Source: Anaerolineae bacterium (GTDB lineage Bacteria > Chloroflexota > Anaerolineae > B4-G1 > SLSP01). From it: DNA of 16,438 nucleotides. Made by a program: the position numbers and the translations under genes. This document shows, piece by piece, positions 14,883 to 16,438 of the stretch. The notes under the pieces were generated by a model. That model had not been told where the DNA came from. It saw only the letters and a list, made by a program, of their open reading frames with translations, and ran no database searches. The stretch covers positions 1 through 16,438 of the forward strand of contig JAFGSL010000349.1 of assembly GCA_016934645.1 (NCBI GenBank). Reading direction: 5' to 3'. Every line of letters begins with the position of its first letter. The first letter of the stretch is position 1.

Positions 14883-15374
14883 ATGAAAACGCGCCACAAA
14901 ATCCTGCTTATCCTCATTATCGTCTGTGCGTGCGTAGGATGCGATCAGGCCACGAAAGTCATCGCCAAGCAACATCTCGCACAATCGCCGCCGATCAACT
15001 TGATGAACGGTATGGTGATCTTGCGTTACATAGAGAATCAAGGCTCCTTCCTCGGGTTGGGCGCAAAACTGTCGGACACCGTGCGTTTCTGGCTATTCAT
15101 CGTTCTCGCAATGTTGATGGTTGTGGGGATGCTTGGCTTCGCCATGACCGTCCACGAACTGACTGCGTTCGGCATCACAGGCGCAGCATTGGTCATTGGC
15201 GGCGGGGTCGGCAATCTCATCGACCGCATCACGCATCAAGGCGCAGTGGTAGACTTTTTGAACGTCGGTATCGGCAAAGTGCGCACGGGCATCTTCAACG
15301 TCGCAGATGTGGCGATCATGGCCGGTATCGGGGTGCTGCTCCTGGCAATGTACAGACAAAAGCCAACGGACTAA
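14883..15374 (+). CDS. lspA: Lipoprotein signal peptidase (signal peptidase II)
   Basis: 163 aa, four membrane segments. It cleaves the signal peptide of diacylglyceryl-modified prolipoproteins. Motifs in order: CDQATKVIA (Asp21), ENQGSFLGLG in place of the usual N-x-G-A-A-F-G, GGVGNLIDRI (Asp114), GAVVDFLNVG (Asp124) and IFNVADVAIMAG (Asp142). The aspartic dyad residues are therefore present. I use ATG 14883, preceded by AAAGGA about 12 nt upstream. An in-frame GTG at 14850 would add 11 polar residues and has no ribosome-binding site. The first membrane segment ends CACVGCDQ, which looks like a lipobox but is the normal position of the conserved Asp. The next gene follows after 80 bp. Confidence 0.95.
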   Translation: MKTRHKILLILIIVCACVGCDQATKVIAKQHLAQSPPINLMNGMVILRYIENQGSFLGLGAKLSDTVRFWLFIVLAMLMVVGMLGFAMTVHELTAFGITGAALVIGGGVGNLIDRITHQGAVVDFLNVGIGKVRTGIFNVADVAIMAGIGVLLLAMYRQKPTD

Positions 15375-15454
15375 GACCCATCCAAAGATCGTGCTTGCGA
15401 GACGGATTTGATTTTTAGATTTGCTGATTTAGAGATTTTCCAGGGAGGATTCCA

Positions 15455-16363
15455 ATGTCTGATCAAGCAGTCTTTGCCACCTGGGTATCGACGCCTAAAG
15501 AGCGCGCGTACGCGCGGCTACTCATCGAAAGCATTCGCGCGTTCAGCGGTTGGCTGAACCAGTGCCCGATCTGGCTTTTCGAAGGCAATCCACAAAACGC
15601 GCCTTGTGCGGAACTGGCGGCGTTGGAGAACGTCCAAGTGCACCCGCTCACCGTGCCCGATGCGCTCAAGCGCACCATCCTCGCCGACAAAGTCTGTGCG
15701 TGCGCGCAAGCGGAAGCATTAGCTGGGCCGGAGGTGGGCTCTCTCATCTGGTTCAACCCCGACTGTTTCGTGATCCAGCCGCCCGAACTATTCGACCTCG
15801 CACTTCCCGATGAGAATGGGATAACATACGACGTCGCCATCAGGCCGGTCCACGTCAAGAATGTGGGCCTGCTCGCGTCGGAGCCGGTGGATCGGTTCTG
15901 GGGAAAGGTTTACGCCACCGTGAGCGTGGACGACGTGCCACTCATTGTCGAATCGTACGTCGATGGGCAACGCATCCGCGCCTACTTCAACACGCACACC
16001 TTCGCAGTCAACCCGGCGATAGGCTTGTTTCGACGGTGGCTGGAAGACTTCACAGCACTGGTCAACAACCAAACGTTCCAGGAAGAGGCGTGCAGCGACA
16101 TCGCGCACCGGATCTTCCTGCACCAAGCCATCTTGAGCGCCTTGATTGTAACAATGGTGCCACCGGAGCGAATACGCCTGCTGCCACCCGACTACAGCTA
16201 CCCGTACAACTTGCAGCACGCCATCCCGCCGGAGCGACGCGCGCAGGTGCTCAATGATCTGGTATGCATCGCCAACGAGGAACGCCCGATGCACCCCGAT
16301 GATGTGACCGACATCACCATCCACGAACCGCTGCGGACGTGGCTCGCCGATCACGCGCGGTAA
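15455..16363 (+). CDS. Unknown protein, possible GT-A-fold glycosyltransferase
   Basis: 302 aa, soluble, no signal peptide. The layout recalls GT-A nucleotide-sugar transferases: an N-terminal strand FATWVSTPKERAYARLLIES, then ADKVCACAQAEALAGPE before the short hydrophobic strand SLIWFNPDCFVIQPPELF (about residues 95-112), where DxD-type metal sites usually sit; here it reads NPD. Next come YDVAIRPVHVKNVGLL and RAYFNTHTFAVNP, which resemble acceptor/donor-pocket segments (RPVH; F-N-T-H). I cannot name a family with confidence. AGGGAGG about 6 nt before ATG gives a firm start. It is probably co-transcribed with lspA or transcribed from the AT-rich 80 bp gap; no clear promoter is seen there. 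Confidence 0.75.
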   Translation: MSDQAVFATWVSTPKERAYARLLIESIRAFSGWLNQCPIWLFEGNPQNAPCAELAALENVQVHPLTVPDALKRTILADKVCACAQAEALAGPEVGSLIWFNPDCFVIQPPELFDLALPDENGITYDVAIRPVHVKNVGLLASEPVDRFWGKVYATVSVDDVPLIVESYVDGQRIRAYFNTHTFAVNPAIGLFRRWLEDFTALVNNQTFQEEACSDIAHRIFLHQAILSALIVTMVPPERIRLLPPDYSYPYNLQHAIPPERRAQVLNDLVCIANEERPMHPDDVTDITIHEPLRTWLADHAR

Positions 16364-16393
16364 AGAGTTTCAGGAAATCGAAAAATGCTCCGA

Positions 16394-16438
16394 GGGGATC
16401 GCCAGATCCCCGTTCTGGTCTGGATCTGGCGATCCAGA
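16394..16438. repeat. Paired palindromes with complementary tetraloops, second site
   Basis: Hairpin 1 is GGGGATC-GCCA-GATCCCC (16394-16411). Hairpin 2 is TCTGGATC-TGGC-GATCCAGA (16419-16438). The loops GCCA and TGGC are complementary, and GGATCGCCAGATCC is the exact reverse complement of GGATCTGGCGATCC. It lies 30 nt after the stop at 16363 and may continue past the window end. Same architecture as 12194-12242. Confidence 0.75.

Noticed and set aside
14883..14945. Lipobox-like CVGC followed by Asp near the LspA N-terminus, as if LspA were a lipoprotein.
   Set aside because: The following DQ-TK is the conserved LspA motif at the end of the first helix; the Cys is probably coincidental.

Overview
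The window is a gene-dense bacterial chromosome segment of about 16.4 kb with moderately high GC. Protein style suggests Chloroflexota, perhaps Anaerolineae: a short EF-Ts of 200 aa, a DUF3417-type glucan phosphorylase, long acidic extensions on S2 and Rho, and many short intergenic palindromes. That placement is inference, since no rRNA is present. I see no tRNA, CRISPR array, integrase, transposase or phage gene, so this is mostly core chromosome.

Left part (1-1841, minus strand): the N-terminal part of rsmD runs off the left edge. Behind it lies a divergent Amt-family membrane protein that lacks both pore histidines. A 409-base gap (1842-2250) then holds two short imperfect inverted repeats, a promoter and a structured leader for rpsB.

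Centre (2251-8846, plus strand): a translation and envelope cluster, rpsB-tsf-(hairpin)-pyrH-frr-(hairpin)-uppS-cdsA, followed by rho under its own promoter. PyrH, Frr, S2 and EF-Ts serve UMP supply and translation. UppS and CdsA make the undecaprenyl carrier and CDP-diacylglycerol for envelope synthesis. The acidic N-terminal extension of rho is out of frame with the conserved part by one base at a run of 11 G.

Right part: an unknown polytopic membrane protein, probably leaderless (9009-9845), then glgP (9949-12099) with a good terminator. A convergent minus-strand pair follows, deoC plus a minimal zincin, then a ROK-family sugar kinase on the minus strand. lspA is divergent from the ROK gene, and a GT-A-like protein of unknown role lies downstream of lspA. 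GlgP, the ROK kinase and DeoC suggest local carbohydrate and deoxynucleoside salvage, but they are not one operon.

The most unusual material is intergenic. Two related MITE-like elements of about 110-125 bp bracket the ROK gene, each with perfect 15-17 bp inverted arms and direct repeats at its edges. Two other sites (12194-12242 and 16394-16438) share a paired-palindrome layout in which the two 4-nt loops are complementary. Nothing here forms an obvious new multi-gene defence or metabolic system. The best leads are the repeat families, the Amt-like protein and the rho frameshift.
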